From the NCBI GenBank assembly GCA_004296455.1, contig AP018280.1, positions 992,001 through 1,056,000 on the forward strand: a stretch of 64,000 nucleotides of DNA, written 5' to 3'. The translations under genes were made by a program, and so were the position numbers. The notes beneath the pieces are model-generated. The model had not been told where the DNA came from and did not search any database. It saw nothing but the letters and a program-made list of their open reading frames with translations. Of this stretch, positions 18,147 through 27,904 are shown one piece after another. Each line of letters starts with the position of its first letter. The stretch's first letter is position 1. The stretch comes from Calothrix sp. NIES-4101. Its GTDB lineage: Bacteria; Cyanobacteriota; Cyanobacteriia; Cyanobacteriales; Nostocaceae.

Positions 18147-20453
18147 ATGAAATTTATTCGTAACCTGCCTGCATGGCTGATTAGTGCTGCTGTTATCGCT
18201 ATACAACCGCAAATTGCTTTCGGATTAACACCCCAAGAAGTTAATTCTATAGCCAAAGAATTCACAGTATTGATTGGTGGTGATGGTGTTGGTTCGGGAG
18301 TAATTTACGATAAAAAAGGTAATACTTACTACGTTGTGACAAATCAGCATGTAGTTGCTAGTGATGGTCGATATGAAATCCAAACACCAAATGGAGACAA
18401 ATACCCTGTTTATCGCAGTCGGGAAATCCCTGGTTTAGATTTGGCAATATTAGAATTTAATAGTAATAAAAATTACCGTGTTGCCCCAATAGGAAATTCC
18501 GACCAAATCCGAGAAGGAATGCCAATTTTTGTAGTTGGTTGGGCTGATGCAATACCAGGTATTACTAAAGAGCGTAGTTACCAATTTACTGATGGAACTG
18601 TTCGCAGTCTACTATCACAAGGGAATAGCGGGTATACATTAGTTTACAATAATGAAGCAATACCCGGTATGAGTGGTGGCCCAGTCGTCAACGATCAAGG
18701 ACAGGTAATTGGGATTAATGGTAAGGCAAAAACCGAAGAAGAAAAAGACGGTTCAGTAAAATTAGGTTTGCGATTGGGAATTCCCATCAATAGATTTTTA
18801 ACATTAAGAAATAGTAATACCGCTAATAGAAACAACACACCAACAGTTGCCAGAAAAGCGAGTCCGGAAGAATTTATTAGTTTAGGCGGTGCCAAAGCCG
18901 ATAAACAAGATCATCAGGGAGCGATCGCAGCATATAATCAAGCCCTGCAACTTGCTCCCAACAACCCAGATGCTTACCAACGTCGGGGGAATTCCTATGT
19001 CCAATTGCAAAATTGGCAGGCTGCATTAGCAGACTTTAATCAAGTCCTACGACTAAATCCCAAAAATGCTTTTGCTTATGCTTATCGCAGCTATATACAG
19101 TTGTATTTAGGTGATTTTCAGGCGGCGTTCAACGATAGCGACAAATCAATTCAGATTGACCCAAATTCTCCCACAACTACCGCAATTAGTTATGGGACGA
19201 GAGGAGTGGCAAATTTAGCCTTGGGAAATAAACAAAAGGCTCTAGCTGATATTGAGCAAGCCAGCAAACTTTCACCCGAACTCGGCAAAGCTTTCAAAGG
19301 ATTTGAAGAAATCAGTAAAATTCCTTACAACGAACCAGAGTTTTTACGGGCAATAGTCCGTGGTGGATTGGGGGATAAAAAAGGTGCGATCGCCGACCTC
19401 GAAAAAGCAGCAGCAATCTACCAACGTCAAGGACGTACTCAAGATGTCCAAAATGTCAAAATCCTGATTCAAGGCATCAAAGACGGCACTATCGGCCCTG
19501 AGACCTCTGCCCCATCTCCAAATAATCGACCTGTCAATAATCCAGTTGCAACCACTAGCCCCAGACAACAACCCAACTCTAAACCTGCGCCAATTACGTC
19601 AACATCTGCAAATGCCCGTAGCTTTTTTAACCAAGCATTTGCCCTATATAACCAGGGAGATAAAAAAGCCGCATTAGAAAAGTTAAACCAAGCAACTCGT
19701 CTCAATCCCAGATTTTCCCAGGCTTGGTATAGTCGGGGCTTTGTACTGGCAGAATTAGGAAATTATGATCAAGCACTAATATCTTACAATCGAGCCATTG
19801 AAATTAATCGTGAATGGACAGTAGCAAGCATTAATGATGCTTATTTTATGCGCGCCATACTCCAATCAGAACGGGGAAACTATCGTGCCGCCAAAGCCGA
19901 TTTTGATGCGGTAATTAGTCTCAAACCTAGTCAAAATTTAGCAGCAATTTATGCCATGCGAGGTTTAAACTCCCAACGGCAAGGTAATAACAAAGATGCT
20001 CTAGCCGATTTTAATCAAGCCGCCAGACTCGAACCCAATAATGCGATCGCATTTCTGGCTAGGGGTTGGAGTTATCACCTGCAAGGCGACTATCAAGGAG
20101 CAATTGCGGCATATGAAAAAGCTACCACCCAAAACCCCCAACTATTACCAGCAGTTAACAATCTCGGATTAATTAAATACGAACTGCAAGACAGGGAAGG
20201 CGCAATTCGCCAATTTCAAAATGCGATCGCGATCGACAGTAAATCGGCAGAACCACAAATGGCAATGGCAGTATTACTATACACTCAAGGAGACAGACAA
20301 AAGAGTTTAACAATGGCAGAAAATGCTTTGCGATTGGATCAAAGATTTGCCAATGTTGATTTTTTGAAGAAGAACCTGTGGGGAGAAAAGATGATCGCCG
20401 ACACACAAAAATTACTGCAAAATCCGAAATTACAAACCTTTAAATCCCCCTAA
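18147..20453 (+). CDS. Secreted trypsin-like protease fused to TPR repeats
   Basis: 768 residues from ATG 18147; an in-frame TTG 33 bases earlier is less likely because the signal peptide begins MKFIRNLPAWLISAAV. The protease domain (about 25-220) has His in VVTNQHVV, Asp in GLDLAILEF and Ser in PGMSGGPVVN. A first TPR block (~255-430) starts with SLGGAKADKQDHQGAIAAYN. A Pro/Ser/Asn-rich linker (~450-495) separates it from a second block of about seven TPRs. The TPRs probably present or recruit protein partners. It lies 190 bases after its protease paralogue on the same strand. Localisation is probably periplasmic. Confidence 0.9.
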   Translation: MKFIRNLPAWLISAAVIAIQPQIAFGLTPQEVNSIAKEFTVLIGGDGVGSGVIYDKKGNTYYVVTNQHVVASDGRYEIQTPNGDKYPVYRSREIPGLDLAILEFNSNKNYRVAPIGNSDQIREGMPIFVVGWADAIPGITKERSYQFTDGTVRSLLSQGNSGYTLVYNNEAIPGMSGGPVVNDQGQVIGINGKAKTEEEKDGSVKLGLRLGIPINRFLTLRNSNTANRNNTPTVARKASPEEFISLGGAKADKQDHQGAIAAYNQALQLAPNNPDAYQRRGNSYVQLQNWQAALADFNQVLRLNPKNAFAYAYRSYIQLYLGDFQAAFNDSDKSIQIDPNSPTTTAISYGTRGVANLALGNKQKALADIEQASKLSPELGKAFKGFEEISKIPYNEPEFLRAIVRGGLGDKKGAIADLEKAAAIYQRQGRTQDVQNVKILIQGIKDGTIGPETSAPSPNNRPVNNPVATTSPRQQPNSKPAPITSTSANARSFFNQAFALYNQGDKKAALEKLNQATRLNPRFSQAWYSRGFVLAELGNYDQALISYNRAIEINREWTVASINDAYFMRAILQSERGNYRAAKADFDAVISLKPSQNLAAIYAMRGLNSQRQGNNKDALADFNQAARLEPNNAIAFLARGWSYHLQGDYQGAIAAYEKATTQNPQLLPAVNNLGLIKYELQDREGAIRQFQNAIAIDSKSAEPQMAMAVLLYTQGDRQKSLTMAENALRLDQRFANVDFLKKNLWGEKMIADTQKLLQNPKLQTFKSP

Positions 20454-20503
20454 TTAGCTAAAATTTTTATAACTGATGCTTCTACCTATAAACATATCTT
20501 TTC

Positions 20504-21196
20504 ATGAGTAGCGATAGTCAACTCGATCTTTTCGATTTAAACGAACCAAATCTCCAGCCAAAATTAAACGAACTTATTCCCACAGATGCTAAAATTCCTA
20601 TTCCCCCAGGGACTTATCCCAGTATGGTGGAGTTGGCACAGCACTGTAATCAGTGTCATCGCTGTGGATTGGGAGCAACCCGCACCCACGCCGTAATTGG
20701 GCGTGGCAACCCGAAAGCCACGATTATGATTGTTGGCGAAGCACCAGGACAACATGAAGACGAAACTGGTTTACCTTTTGTTGGTCGTTCGGGTCAACTC
20801 CTAGAGAAAATTTTAGCATCGGTGCGACTTGATACAGAGCAGGATGTATATATCGGTAATATTGCGAAGTGCCGACCACCAGAAAATCGGACACCTACCG
20901 CCAAAGAAATGACGGCTTGCAAACCATATATATTTGAGCAGATTCGCCTTGTTGACCCAAAAATTATTTTGTTAACAGGTGCCACTGCTGTCAAGGGCTT
21001 AATTGGCGATCGCGGTTCGATGACAAGTATTCGCGGTAAATGGATTGAATGGGAAGGAAGATTATGTATGCCGATATTCCATCCTTCCTATCTGCTGCGA
21101 AATCCGACACGCGATCGCGGTGGCCCCAAATGGTTGATGTGGCAAGATATACAAGCTGTACGTGCCAAATATGATGAGATTTGTCACTCCAATTGA
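20504..21196 (+). CDS. Uracil-DNA glycosylase, family 4 (4Fe-4S)
   Basis: 230 residues. Removes uracil from DNA to start base-excision repair. The motif A segment IVGEAPGQHEDETGLPFVGRSG and motif B region HPSYLLRNP are present. The four iron-sulfur cysteines fit family 4 spacing: C-x2-C in QCHRCGLG, then C-x15-C from AKCRPPENR to TACKPYI. The first ~40 residues (LDLFDLNEPNLQP) are a polar extension often seen in cyanobacterial members. The start is ATG 20504. It is convergent with the GH57 gene; the two share a hairpin at 21287. Confidence 0.92.
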   Translation: MSSDSQLDLFDLNEPNLQPKLNELIPTDAKIPIPPGTYPSMVELAQHCNQCHRCGLGATRTHAVIGRGNPKATIMIVGEAPGQHEDETGLPFVGRSGQLLEKILASVRLDTEQDVYIGNIAKCRPPENRTPTAKEMTACKPYIFEQIRLVDPKIILLTGATAVKGLIGDRGSMTSIRGKWIEWEGRLCMPIFHPSYLLRNPTRDRGGPKWLMWQDIQAVRAKYDEICHSN

Positions 21197-21286
21197 GTCA
21201 AAAATAATTTAATTATCAAAGATTAGAGATGTAATAGAAACGTAAAATGCGTTAAAAATAACAATTCAACTTCTCTAAAAGCAAGA

Positions 21287-21310
21287 AAGGCAAGCCAATT
21301 CACTTGCCTT
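21287..21310. terminator. Bidirectional terminator between convergent genes
   Basis: A perfect 8-bp stem (aaggcaag / cttgcctt) with an 8-base loop lies between the 3' ends of the uracil-DNA glycosylase gene (+) and the GH57 gene (-). It is flanked by T-rich DNA on both strands, so it can serve both transcripts. Confidence 0.7.
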
Positions 21311-21394
21311 AATTATTTATGAACTAAAAATGTTCGACAACTACATACTTCATCAAAACATCAAGTTTTGGGCAATCAATGAAAATCAATTTGC

Positions 21395-22984
21395 CTACAA
21401 AGGACGATAGGTACGATAGTTGATATTCGGGAATATATTATCCATTAACTCCACTTTTTCTAACCAACCACTATCGACTTTACCAATTTTGATATCTTCA
21501 TACAGTTTATTAAAACGCATCAAATGCGATCGCGTCCTCCGCACTGCATAGGGAACCATCGTCCCTGTCCGCATAATAAATGCCCAGTCGGAAGATTGTG
21601 CCAAAAGTAACTCGCGGGCTGCTTGATTTAATGCTCGCAATTCTAACTCATCAGCCGCTTCCCTTGTTGATATCTCAATCATTCTTTCTGCGGCTTTGTG
21701 CAAATGTGGGTAAATCCACGCATTCGTATCATTTAACCAATACTCGTGAAAACCCTTGTAACCCCAACTTGATTGCGATGGACGACAAACTTGCTGATTT
21801 GGTTCTGCCCGTAAATAATCAGCCAAATGAGTCATTTGATAGGTTTTTTGGTCATACCACGACTTGCGGAACAAATAATCAATGAACCACGGGCCTTCAT
21901 ACCACCAATGCCCAAATAACTCGGCATCATAAGGTGAAACCACAATTGGCGATCGCCCCATAATTCCATGTAAATGCGACACTTGCTGTTCGCGATTATA
22001 CATAAAATTAGCAGCGTGTTCTGCGGCTTTTTCCCTTGCCCAATAAGGGTCATAAAGCGCTTTGTCCGACAATCCTAAACCACGTCCTGTGATTTTATGA
22101 TACTTAATCCCCGTATTCTTACGCTGCCCATTTGGCATAATGTAGGGCTTAATGTATTCATACTCAGCTTCCCAACCCAAATCTTTATAAAATTCCCGGT
22201 ATTCAGCCGCGCCTGGATAACCAACCTCCGACGACCAGACCTGCTGCGAAGACTCATGATCCCGTCCAAATGCTGCTACACCCGTTTCCGTAAAAATAGG
22301 GGCATAAGTGCCAAAACGAGGGCGAGGACGAGCATAAAGAATGCCATGTCCGTCAATCAGGAAGTAGCGCAAACCTACATCCGCCAGCATCCGCTCCAGA
22401 CCTTCATAATAAGCACATTCTGGCAACCAGATACCTCGTGGAGCTCGTCCAAAGGTTTCTCCGTAATGGTCATAAGCGACTTGAAGTTGTGACCATACAG
22501 CTTGCGGGTACATTTTCATCAATGGTAAATAACCGTGGGTAGCACCGCAAGTAATAATTTCCAGGTTATTAGAATCTTGAAATTCTTTAAAAGCCGTTAC
22601 TAAATCCCCTTGATGGTGTTCCCAAATCTCCCTTGTCGAATTAAACTCACTCGCATAATGTTCGCCCAGATATTTTAAATGACCGTTGTGAGCATTTCGC
22701 TCAATTTCCTGCTCAATCAGTTCTTCCAACTGAGCCAAATGGGCATCATAACGTTCTTGGAGTAAAGGGTCACGCAACATCGACACCAACGGAGGTGTCA
22801 TGCTCATTGTGATTTTAAAGTCAATACCATCTCTCTTTAATCCTTCAAATACTCGCAATAGCGGGATATAAGTTTCTGTAATAGCTTCATAAAGCCATTC
22901 TTCCTCCAACACATAGTCACTTTCTGGGTGACGAACGAAGGGCAGATGTGCGTGGAGAACAAGCGCAACGTAGCCTATAGCCAT
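21395..22984 (-). CDS. Glycoside hydrolase family 57, probable 1,4-alpha-glucan branching enzyme
   Basis: 529 residues from ATG 22984 (MAIGYVALVLHAHLPFVRHPE is the usual family start; an in-frame ATG at 23035 adds 17 unlikely residues). The GH57 motifs are visible: HAHLPFV at the N-terminus, the nucleophile Glu in GIWLPECAYYEG, and the acid/base Asp in VSPYDAELFGHWWYEGP. The C-terminal helical region (~430-529) is the DUF1957-type extension. Characterised members transfer alpha-1,4-glucan chains to alpha-1,6 branches in glycogen; some GH57 relatives are amylases, so the activity is inferred. No other glycogen genes are nearby. Confidence 0.88.
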   Translation of the reverse strand: MAIGYVALVLHAHLPFVRHPESDYVLEEEWLYEAITETYIPLLRVFEGLKRDGIDFKITMSMTPPLVSMLRDPLLQERYDAHLAQLEELIEQEIERNAHNGHLKYLGEHYASEFNSTREIWEHHQGDLVTAFKEFQDSNNLEIITCGATHGYLPLMKMYPQAVWSQLQVAYDHYGETFGRAPRGIWLPECAYYEGLERMLADVGLRYFLIDGHGILYARPRPRFGTYAPIFTETGVAAFGRDHESSQQVWSSEVGYPGAAEYREFYKDLGWEAEYEYIKPYIMPNGQRKNTGIKYHKITGRGLGLSDKALYDPYWAREKAAEHAANFMYNREQQVSHLHGIMGRSPIVVSPYDAELFGHWWYEGPWFIDYLFRKSWYDQKTYQMTHLADYLRAEPNQQVCRPSQSSWGYKGFHEYWLNDTNAWIYPHLHKAAERMIEISTREAADELELRALNQAARELLLAQSSDWAFIMRTGTMVPYAVRRTRSHLMRFNKLYEDIKIGKVDSGWLEKVELMDNIFPNINYRTYRPL

Positions 22985-23468
22985 AAATGATTCCGGGTGT
23001 GGTACGTGATAATTGACTTTGGGCAGCCAGAGCATGATCGAGAAAGTTTGCGTGCAAGATTCCCTTTACCAAGGCAAAGCTAGGAAAGTTTTCTTTTCAA
23101 AGTCTTCTCTTGTAAATGCAACGGTTGCTGGTTTGGCGTAAGTTAACAATATTTTAAGATGTTCTTTGAATAGTTAGAGTTTTTCTTGAATTTTTTATCA
23201 GTGGCGATCGCTAATTTCCGTGAAAGTCCTATCTACACTTGCTAGCTAGCTGCTAATTTCACTGTCTCCTGTGTCTTTCATTGATCACCAATAATCAATT
23301 CCCAATCACTAAATTCCCGAATCTCAGTAGTTTCACAATTTACGCCTAGAGCAATGGGTTAATAAAATGATTGGATATCAAGCATTTACTAAAAAGTGGT
23401 TCGATACAGTCGAGTTAGCGCTGAATTTGACCAGATTTTTGTTCCTAGTTCCTTCAAACCAGGGGAAG
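22985..23468. other. Intergenic region between divergent GH57 and redoxin genes
   Basis: 484 bases. It contains a HIP1 octamer (23204-23211), a gctagctagctgct run near 23243 and AT-rich tracts (for example 23170-23200) that could hold divergent promoters. A frame running from 23367 into the redoxin gene has no ribosome-binding site and is not counted as coding. An aggggaag ribosome-binding site sits directly before the redoxin ATG. Confidence 0.5.
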
Positions 23469-24023
23469 ATGAAAACGCTAGAAACAATTGATACTCCTAT
23501 AGGAAGCTACGCGCCAGATTTTGAGTTGCCAGGGATTGACGGGCAGGTACATCATCTTAGTCGCTATCTAGAAAAATTCCGGGCAATCGGTGTTGTTTCG
23601 ATGTGTAACTATTGTCCTTACGTGGGACAGTATATCGAACGACTTAAGCTGATTCAGGAGGAATTTGGTTCCCAAGAGTTTACATTAATTGGGATGAATG
23701 GTAACGATACCAATCGAGATTTAATGGCAAGCTTTGAGAGCATGAAAGCTTTTGCTGTGGAACGTGGGTTAAACTTCCCTTACCTATGGGATTCAACTCA
23801 AGATGTCACTCGCAGTTTTGGTGCTAGTAAAACACCAACAGCATTTTTGATTGATCAAGATGGAGTGGTGCGGTATCGAGGGCAAATTGACGATAATCCG
23901 CAAAATCCCACAGATGTAAAGATTCAATATTTACGAAATGCGATCGCATCTCTATTCAATCATCAAGAAATTGAAATTACGGAAACTGAAGTAATTGGAA
24001 CGCCTCTAGTATGGCGTACCTAA
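23469..24023 (+). CDS. Thioredoxin-fold redoxin (AhpC/TSA-like)
   Basis: 184 residues from the ATG at 23469, chosen because aggggaag lies right before it and the family starts at this point; an ATG at 23367 would add 34 poorly fitting residues. The fold is a peroxiredoxin-like thioredoxin: GSYAPDFELPGIDG, then the redox-active segment VVSMCNYCPYVGQYIERL with a C-x2-C pair, then cis-Pro TPTAFLIDQDGVV. The CNYC motif differs from both thioredoxin CGPC and the single peroxidatic Cys of typical peroxiredoxins. It is probably a cytosolic thiol-disulphide or peroxide-handling protein. Confidence 0.85.
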   Translation: MKTLETIDTPIGSYAPDFELPGIDGQVHHLSRYLEKFRAIGVVSMCNYCPYVGQYIERLKLIQEEFGSQEFTLIGMNGNDTNRDLMASFESMKAFAVERGLNFPYLWDSTQDVTRSFGASKTPTAFLIDQDGVVRYRGQIDDNPQNPTDVKIQYLRNAIASLFNHQEIEITETEVIGTPLVWRT

Positions 24024-24196
24024 AGGAAATTGAGGCATGGAAAGAAAAAGACAGGAAATTTTTACCCAGTCTCCGCGTCCTGCTTAAGACTTAATTATTA
24101 AAACTTAGTCTGCTTACCTAGAGACATATTGGCACTGTACTGCTATCTTAAATTGGAGGAAATTGCAACTTTTTCTTTGAGATAAAACGAAACTTC

Positions 24197-24925
24197 ATGG
24201 GTACACATTACCGACGGGTTTTACTTAAACTGAGCGGTGAAGCCTTAATGGGCAACATGGGCTATGGAATTGACCCCGAAGTGGTCAAGGAGATAGGACA
24301 AGAGGTAGCAGAGGTAGTCGCTACAGGTGTTCAAATTGCGATCGTCGTAGGGGGCGGAAATATTTTTCGAGGTGTAAAAGCCGCTTCGGCTGGCATGGAC
24401 AGAGCAACAGCTGACTACATCGGCATGATTGCCACGGTAATGAATGCCATGACTCTCCAAGATTCCCTCGAACGCATGGGCATACAAACGCGGGTACAAA
24501 CAGCGATAGCCATGCAAGAATTAGCAGAACCATATATACGTCGTCGTGCCATCCGTCATCTCGAAAAGGGACGGGTGGTTATTTTTGGTGCAGGTTCGGG
24601 AAATCCATTTTTCACTACCGATACAACTGCCGCTTTACGTGCCGCCGAAATCGAAGCGGAGGTAATTTTTAAAGCTACCAAAGTAGACGGTATTTATGAC
24701 GCAGATCCAATGAAAGTTCCTGATGCCAAGCGCTACAATACTTTAACTTACAACTATGTCTTGCAAAAAGATTTGCGGGTAATGGACAGTACCGCGATAG
24801 CCTTATGTAAGGAAAATAATATTCCGATTCTCGTCTTTGATCTGTCTACACAGGGTAACATCTGTCGTGCAGTTATGGGAGAATCGATCGGCACGCTTGT
24901 GGGAGGTTCATGTGAAGTTACCTGA
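24197..24925 (+). CDS. pyrH: UMP kinase
   Basis: 242 residues. It phosphorylates UMP to UDP with ATP in pyrimidine nucleotide synthesis; bacterial UMP kinases are hexamers activated by GTP and inhibited by UTP. Signatures are the N-terminal [42 protein letters not shown] and [13 protein letters not shown]. The start is ATG 24197, followed by the expected THYRRVLLK. The 3' end overlaps the frr start by 14 bases, giving a translationally coupled pyrH-frr operon, the common bacterial order. Confidence 0.97.
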   Translation: MGTHYRRVLLKLSGEALMGNMGYGIDPEVVKEIGQEVAEVVATGVQIAIVVGGGNIFRGVKAASAGMDRATADYIGMIATVMNAMTLQDSLERMGIQTRVQTAIAMQELAEPYIRRRAIRHLEKGRVVIFGAGSGNPFFTTDTTAALRAAEIEAEVIFKATKVDGIYDADPMKVPDAKRYNTLTYNYVLQKDLRVMDSTAIALCKENNIPILVFDLSTQGNICRAVMGESIGTLVGGSCEVT

Positions 24926-25463
24926 TCATGTTAAGAGTACGATGCAAAAGACCGTTGAAGCCACACAAAGGGACTTCAATACAATTCGCACTGGTCGTGC
25001 TAATGCGAGCATACTCGATAAGGTAATGGTGGAATACTACGGTACACCTACACCTTTGAAATCACTGGCAAACATTAGTACTCCAGATGCAACAACAATA
25101 TTGATTCAAACTTACGAGAAAAGCACTTTAAACCTGATTGAAAAGGCAATTTCTTTGTCAGATGTGGGCATGACACCCAGTAACGATGGTTCGGTGATTC
25201 GGCTGAATATTCAACCATTAACCAGCGAGCGTCGTAAAGAATTTGTCAAGCTTGCCGAGAAATACGCCGAGAATAATCGCGTCGCCATTCGTAATATCCG
25301 CCGCGATGCGATCGACTCGATTCGGAAACAGGAAAAGGCTGGGGAAATCTCTGAGGATGAATCTCGTGATTTACAAGATCAACTGCAAAAACTAACCGAC
25401 CAACATATTGCCAAAATTAACGATTTGCTCAAAGAGAAGGAAAAAGACATTACTACTGTCTAA
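24912..25463 (+). CDS. frr: Ribosome recycling factor
   Basis: 183 residues from the GTG at 24912, preceded by gggagg at the correct distance. This gives the normal family length; the longer open frame from 24837 runs inside pyrH. RRF, with EF-G, splits the post-termination ribosome. Visible are [50 protein letters not shown] and [12 protein letters not shown]. The two-domain layout (three-helix bundle plus beta sandwich) is intact. It overlaps pyrH by 14 bases, so translation is probably coupled. Confidence 0.97.
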   Translation: MKLPDHVKSTMQKTVEATQRDFNTIRTGRANASILDKVMVEYYGTPTPLKSLANISTPDATTILIQTYEKSTLNLIEKAISLSDVGMTPSNDGSVIRLNIQPLTSERRKEFVKLAEKYAENNRVAIRNIRRDAIDSIRKQEKAGEISEDESRDLQDQLQKLTDQHIAKINDLLKEKEKDITTV

Positions 25464-26095
25464 AAAAGCTAATGCTTAATGCTTAGGGATGAAGAGTTAA
25501 TTGAGGAATTCTATTTGATTTGTAAAATTATCGTAGGGTGGGCAAAGTACGTGATTATTTGTGTACTAGATTTACAGTGTTTTGCTGTGTCTTGCCCCGC
25601 CTACATTTAATTTGCCTAACTCAGTTAACTCAGATTTCTTCATAGCTTGATGAAAAGTTTATCAAACAGCATATAAGCTTGTTCAAAAATTTATACTATC
25701 GTTTTTTGAAACATCAGCTATTTTCTATTCCGAATTCTGACTCTTTGTTTATTAAGTATTTTTATTAATGCATTTTTTCATGTACTCTGGCAATTACAAG
25801 TCTTGCCTACTATAGCGATCGCATTCGTCTATTCACAATACTCAAGTTTGAGAATTCAGCCAAATTGGCAAGTCAAAAAATACAAATTTGATTTTAAATT
25901 TAAGATATTTACGGATTGGCGTAGGTTATAAAGAATAAGTATTTTGGACATGTAAAAATTAAAGCTGTGAAATTTAACACAGCAAATCTTACAGCAACAA
26001 AATAAACCACTTGTCATCAAATTGGACAATCTGTCTGTAAAGTACAGAAAGAATCTGCAAAATAAATTTTCAGTTAGAAGCGAGAATTCAGCCTT
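25464..26095. other. 632-base intergenic region
   Basis: Gene-free and AT-rich. It holds an imperfect 72-base palindrome (25533-25604, listed separately), a HIP1 octamer (25815-25822) and presumably the promoter of the oxidoreductase at 26096. Reading frames on both strands lack ribosome-binding sites and protein-like composition. No RNA gene was recognised. Confidence 0.5.
25533..25604. repeat. Small element with imperfect terminal inverted repeats
   Basis: A 13-base gtagggtgggcaa at 25533-25545 is mirrored by ttgccccgcctac at 25592-25604 (10 of 13 positions pair). The interior of about 46 bases is AT-rich. The gtagggtgggca end is a recurring motif in filamentous cyanobacterial intergenic DNA, so this is probably a small dispersed MITE-like repeat with no coding content. 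Confidence 0.5.
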
Positions 26096-27211
26096 ATGTA
26101 CGACTGCATTATCGTTGGCGCGGGACCAGCTGGCGGCACAGCTGCATATCACTTAGCTAAACAGGGACGCTCGGTATTAATTTTAGAAAAAGAATCCTTA
26201 CCTCGGTACAAACCCTGTGGTGGTGGTGTATCGCCTGCGATCGCGCAGTGGTTTGATTTCGATTTTAGTCCAGTCATTTCGGTCAAAGCTAATACAATTC
26301 GCTGTACCTGGAATATGGGTGACCCCGTTGAAGTCCAACTTGAAACCCCAGAACCAGTTTGGATGGTTCGACGCGATGTTTTTGACCATTTTTTAGTTCA
26401 GCAAGCGCAAAAGCAAGGGGCTGAACTCAAAGATAATACTGAAGTTTTGGGTATTGAATTCAAGAGTGACCATTGGCAAGTTAATACAAGTAATGGATCC
26501 ATCACTGGTCGTTATCTGATTGCTGCTGACGGTGCGAAAGGACCAATGGCAAAATGGCTGGGGTTCAAAGAACGCAAACGTCGTCTTGCAGGGGCGTTGG
26601 AAGCTGAAGCGACTACTCAGGTAACAAACAGTAACATCATTGACTTTGAATTCGGCTTAGTCAAAAATGGTTACGTTTGGAATTTCCCCAAAGCTGATGG
26701 TTACTCCATCGGAGTCGGTACTTTTATTGGCGGCGAACCCCAAGACTTCAAAAAGATTTTAGATGAATATGGTAAGAGTTTTAATATCAATCTCAGTACT
26801 TGCAAACAATATGGTCATGCACTGTGTCTGTGGAATGGTGAACAAACTCTCCACACTCAAAATGCTGTTTTAGCTGGCGAAGCTGCCTGTGTTGTTGACC
26901 CGATGACGGCAGAAGGTATCCGACCTTCTATCTATAGTGGCTTAAAAGCTTCTGAAGCGATCGGCAAAGCTCTAAGCGGTGATGTTAATGCCCTTGATAA
27001 TTACACTAATGTCATGAATGAAGAATGGGGTAGTGATATGGCTTGGGCTGCAAAAATTGCAGGCTTATTCTACCGTTTCCCCAAAGTCGGTTACAAAGTT
27101 GGCATTAAACGTCCTTCAGGTCCCCAACTCATGGGAAAAATTCTCTGCGGAGAGTTGCGTTATGGTGATGTCGCTGGTCGTGCTATTAAGCGTTTAACAC
27201 CTTTTGGATGA
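26096..27211 (+). CDS. Geranylgeranyl-reductase-family FAD oxidoreductase
   Basis: 371 residues. The FAD-binding N-terminus IIVGAGPAGGTAAYHLAKQG (GxGxxG) is followed by the family marker PRYKPCGGGVS, then RRDVFDHFL and YLIAADGAKGPMAKWLG. The second flavin-binding segment is LAGEAACVVDPMTAEGIRPS. The family reduces isoprenoid double bonds, for example ChlP in chlorophyll and tocopherol synthesis. This protein is shorter than ChlP and starts MYDCIIVGAG, so it is probably a paralogue whose substrate is unknown. It ends in a clear hairpin at 27269. Confidence 0.88.
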   Translation: MYDCIIVGAGPAGGTAAYHLAKQGRSVLILEKESLPRYKPCGGGVSPAIAQWFDFDFSPVISVKANTIRCTWNMGDPVEVQLETPEPVWMVRRDVFDHFLVQQAQKQGAELKDNTEVLGIEFKSDHWQVNTSNGSITGRYLIAADGAKGPMAKWLGFKERKRRLAGALEAEATTQVTNSNIIDFEFGLVKNGYVWNFPKADGYSIGVGTFIGGEPQDFKKILDEYGKSFNINLSTCKQYGHALCLWNGEQTLHTQNAVLAGEAACVVDPMTAEGIRPSIYSGLKASEAIGKALSGDVNALDNYTNVMNEEWGSDMAWAAKIAGLFYRFPKVGYKVGIKRPSGPQLMGKILCGELRYGDVAGRAIKRLTPFG

Positions 27212-27268
27212 TAATTAGAAGTTAAGAGGTCGAATAGGTCAATAGTTTAGTAATTAACTACCCTCAAG

Positions 27269-27301
27269 AACACCCGTGTGCTAGTAAGCAACACGGGTGT
27301 T
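27269..27301 (+). terminator. Hairpin terminator after the oxidoreductase gene
   Basis: An 11-bp perfect stem (aacacccgtgt / acacgggtgtt) with an 11-base loop, 58 bases after the stop codon. The T-tail is short (tttat), so termination strength is uncertain. Confidence 0.75.
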
Positions 27302-27590
27302 TATGATTGGATGGGATTTTTTTGCTGTTTGAGTTTATGAGAATTAGACTCAATTAAATATAAAACCACAAAAGAGTATATTGCCTTCTCTAACTTGCTT
27401 AGTAATAATTTTGTCTTTAAATCATCCTATTCTATTTATATCCTATAGGGAGTTTTGCATCACCCATCAAAAAATCCAATTTTTTATAAACCAAATTTTA
27501 TCAATCAAAATTATACATAAATAATCTCAAGCAGATTTCTTCACAAATACCTATACAAAGTTTTTATTTTTTCAGAGGATTTTACATCCA

Positions 27591-27618
27591 CAGCAGCTAG
27601 TAATAGTTCTAGCTGCTG
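27591..27618. repeat. Strong stem-loop in convergent intergenic region
   Basis: A perfect 10-bp stem (cagcagctag / ctagctgctg) with an 8-base loop, followed on the plus strand by aataaatttt. It may be a second terminator, the 3' end of a small RNA, or part of a dispersed palindrome. It lies about 290 bases beyond the cyAbrB stop. Confidence 0.6.
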
Positions 27619-27904
27619 AATAAATTTTGAAAAATTTATGTTTTGCCATTCAAGAGAAAATTAGTCACAATCGCAACTAAAACAAAAGCGATCGCAATTC
27701 AAATTGAACTCTTGAGATTACTGGCTTGTTGGCATAGCCAATTTACCTCGAAGCATAATGCAATATCGAGAGTAAAGTATTAAATTTTCAACTCCGATTA
27801 TTTTTTGCTTTATTTAGCAATGTCGAGTACAGAGTCAATATTATTGATTTTTTACTGTGACTCGACTGCCAAAACTATTCAAGCCCCCTAATCAATACAA
27901 AAAT

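Larger units (their letters stand above)
27212..27904. other. 693-base intergenic region
   Basis: Lies between the convergent 3' ends of the oxidoreductase (+) and cyAbrB (-) genes. It contains a terminator hairpin (27269-27301), a second strong stem-loop (27591-27618), a HIP1 octamer (27688-27695) and long A/T runs. No protein-like frame with a ribosome-binding site was found. Its length is unusual for a convergent gap, so a small RNA is possible but not shown. Confidence 0.5.

Noticed and set aside
25856-26152. 98-codon minus-strand frame before the oxidoreductase
   Set aside because: Low-complexity Phe/Leu/Cys-rich composition typical of chance frames in AT-rich DNA; it also overlaps the start of a real gene.
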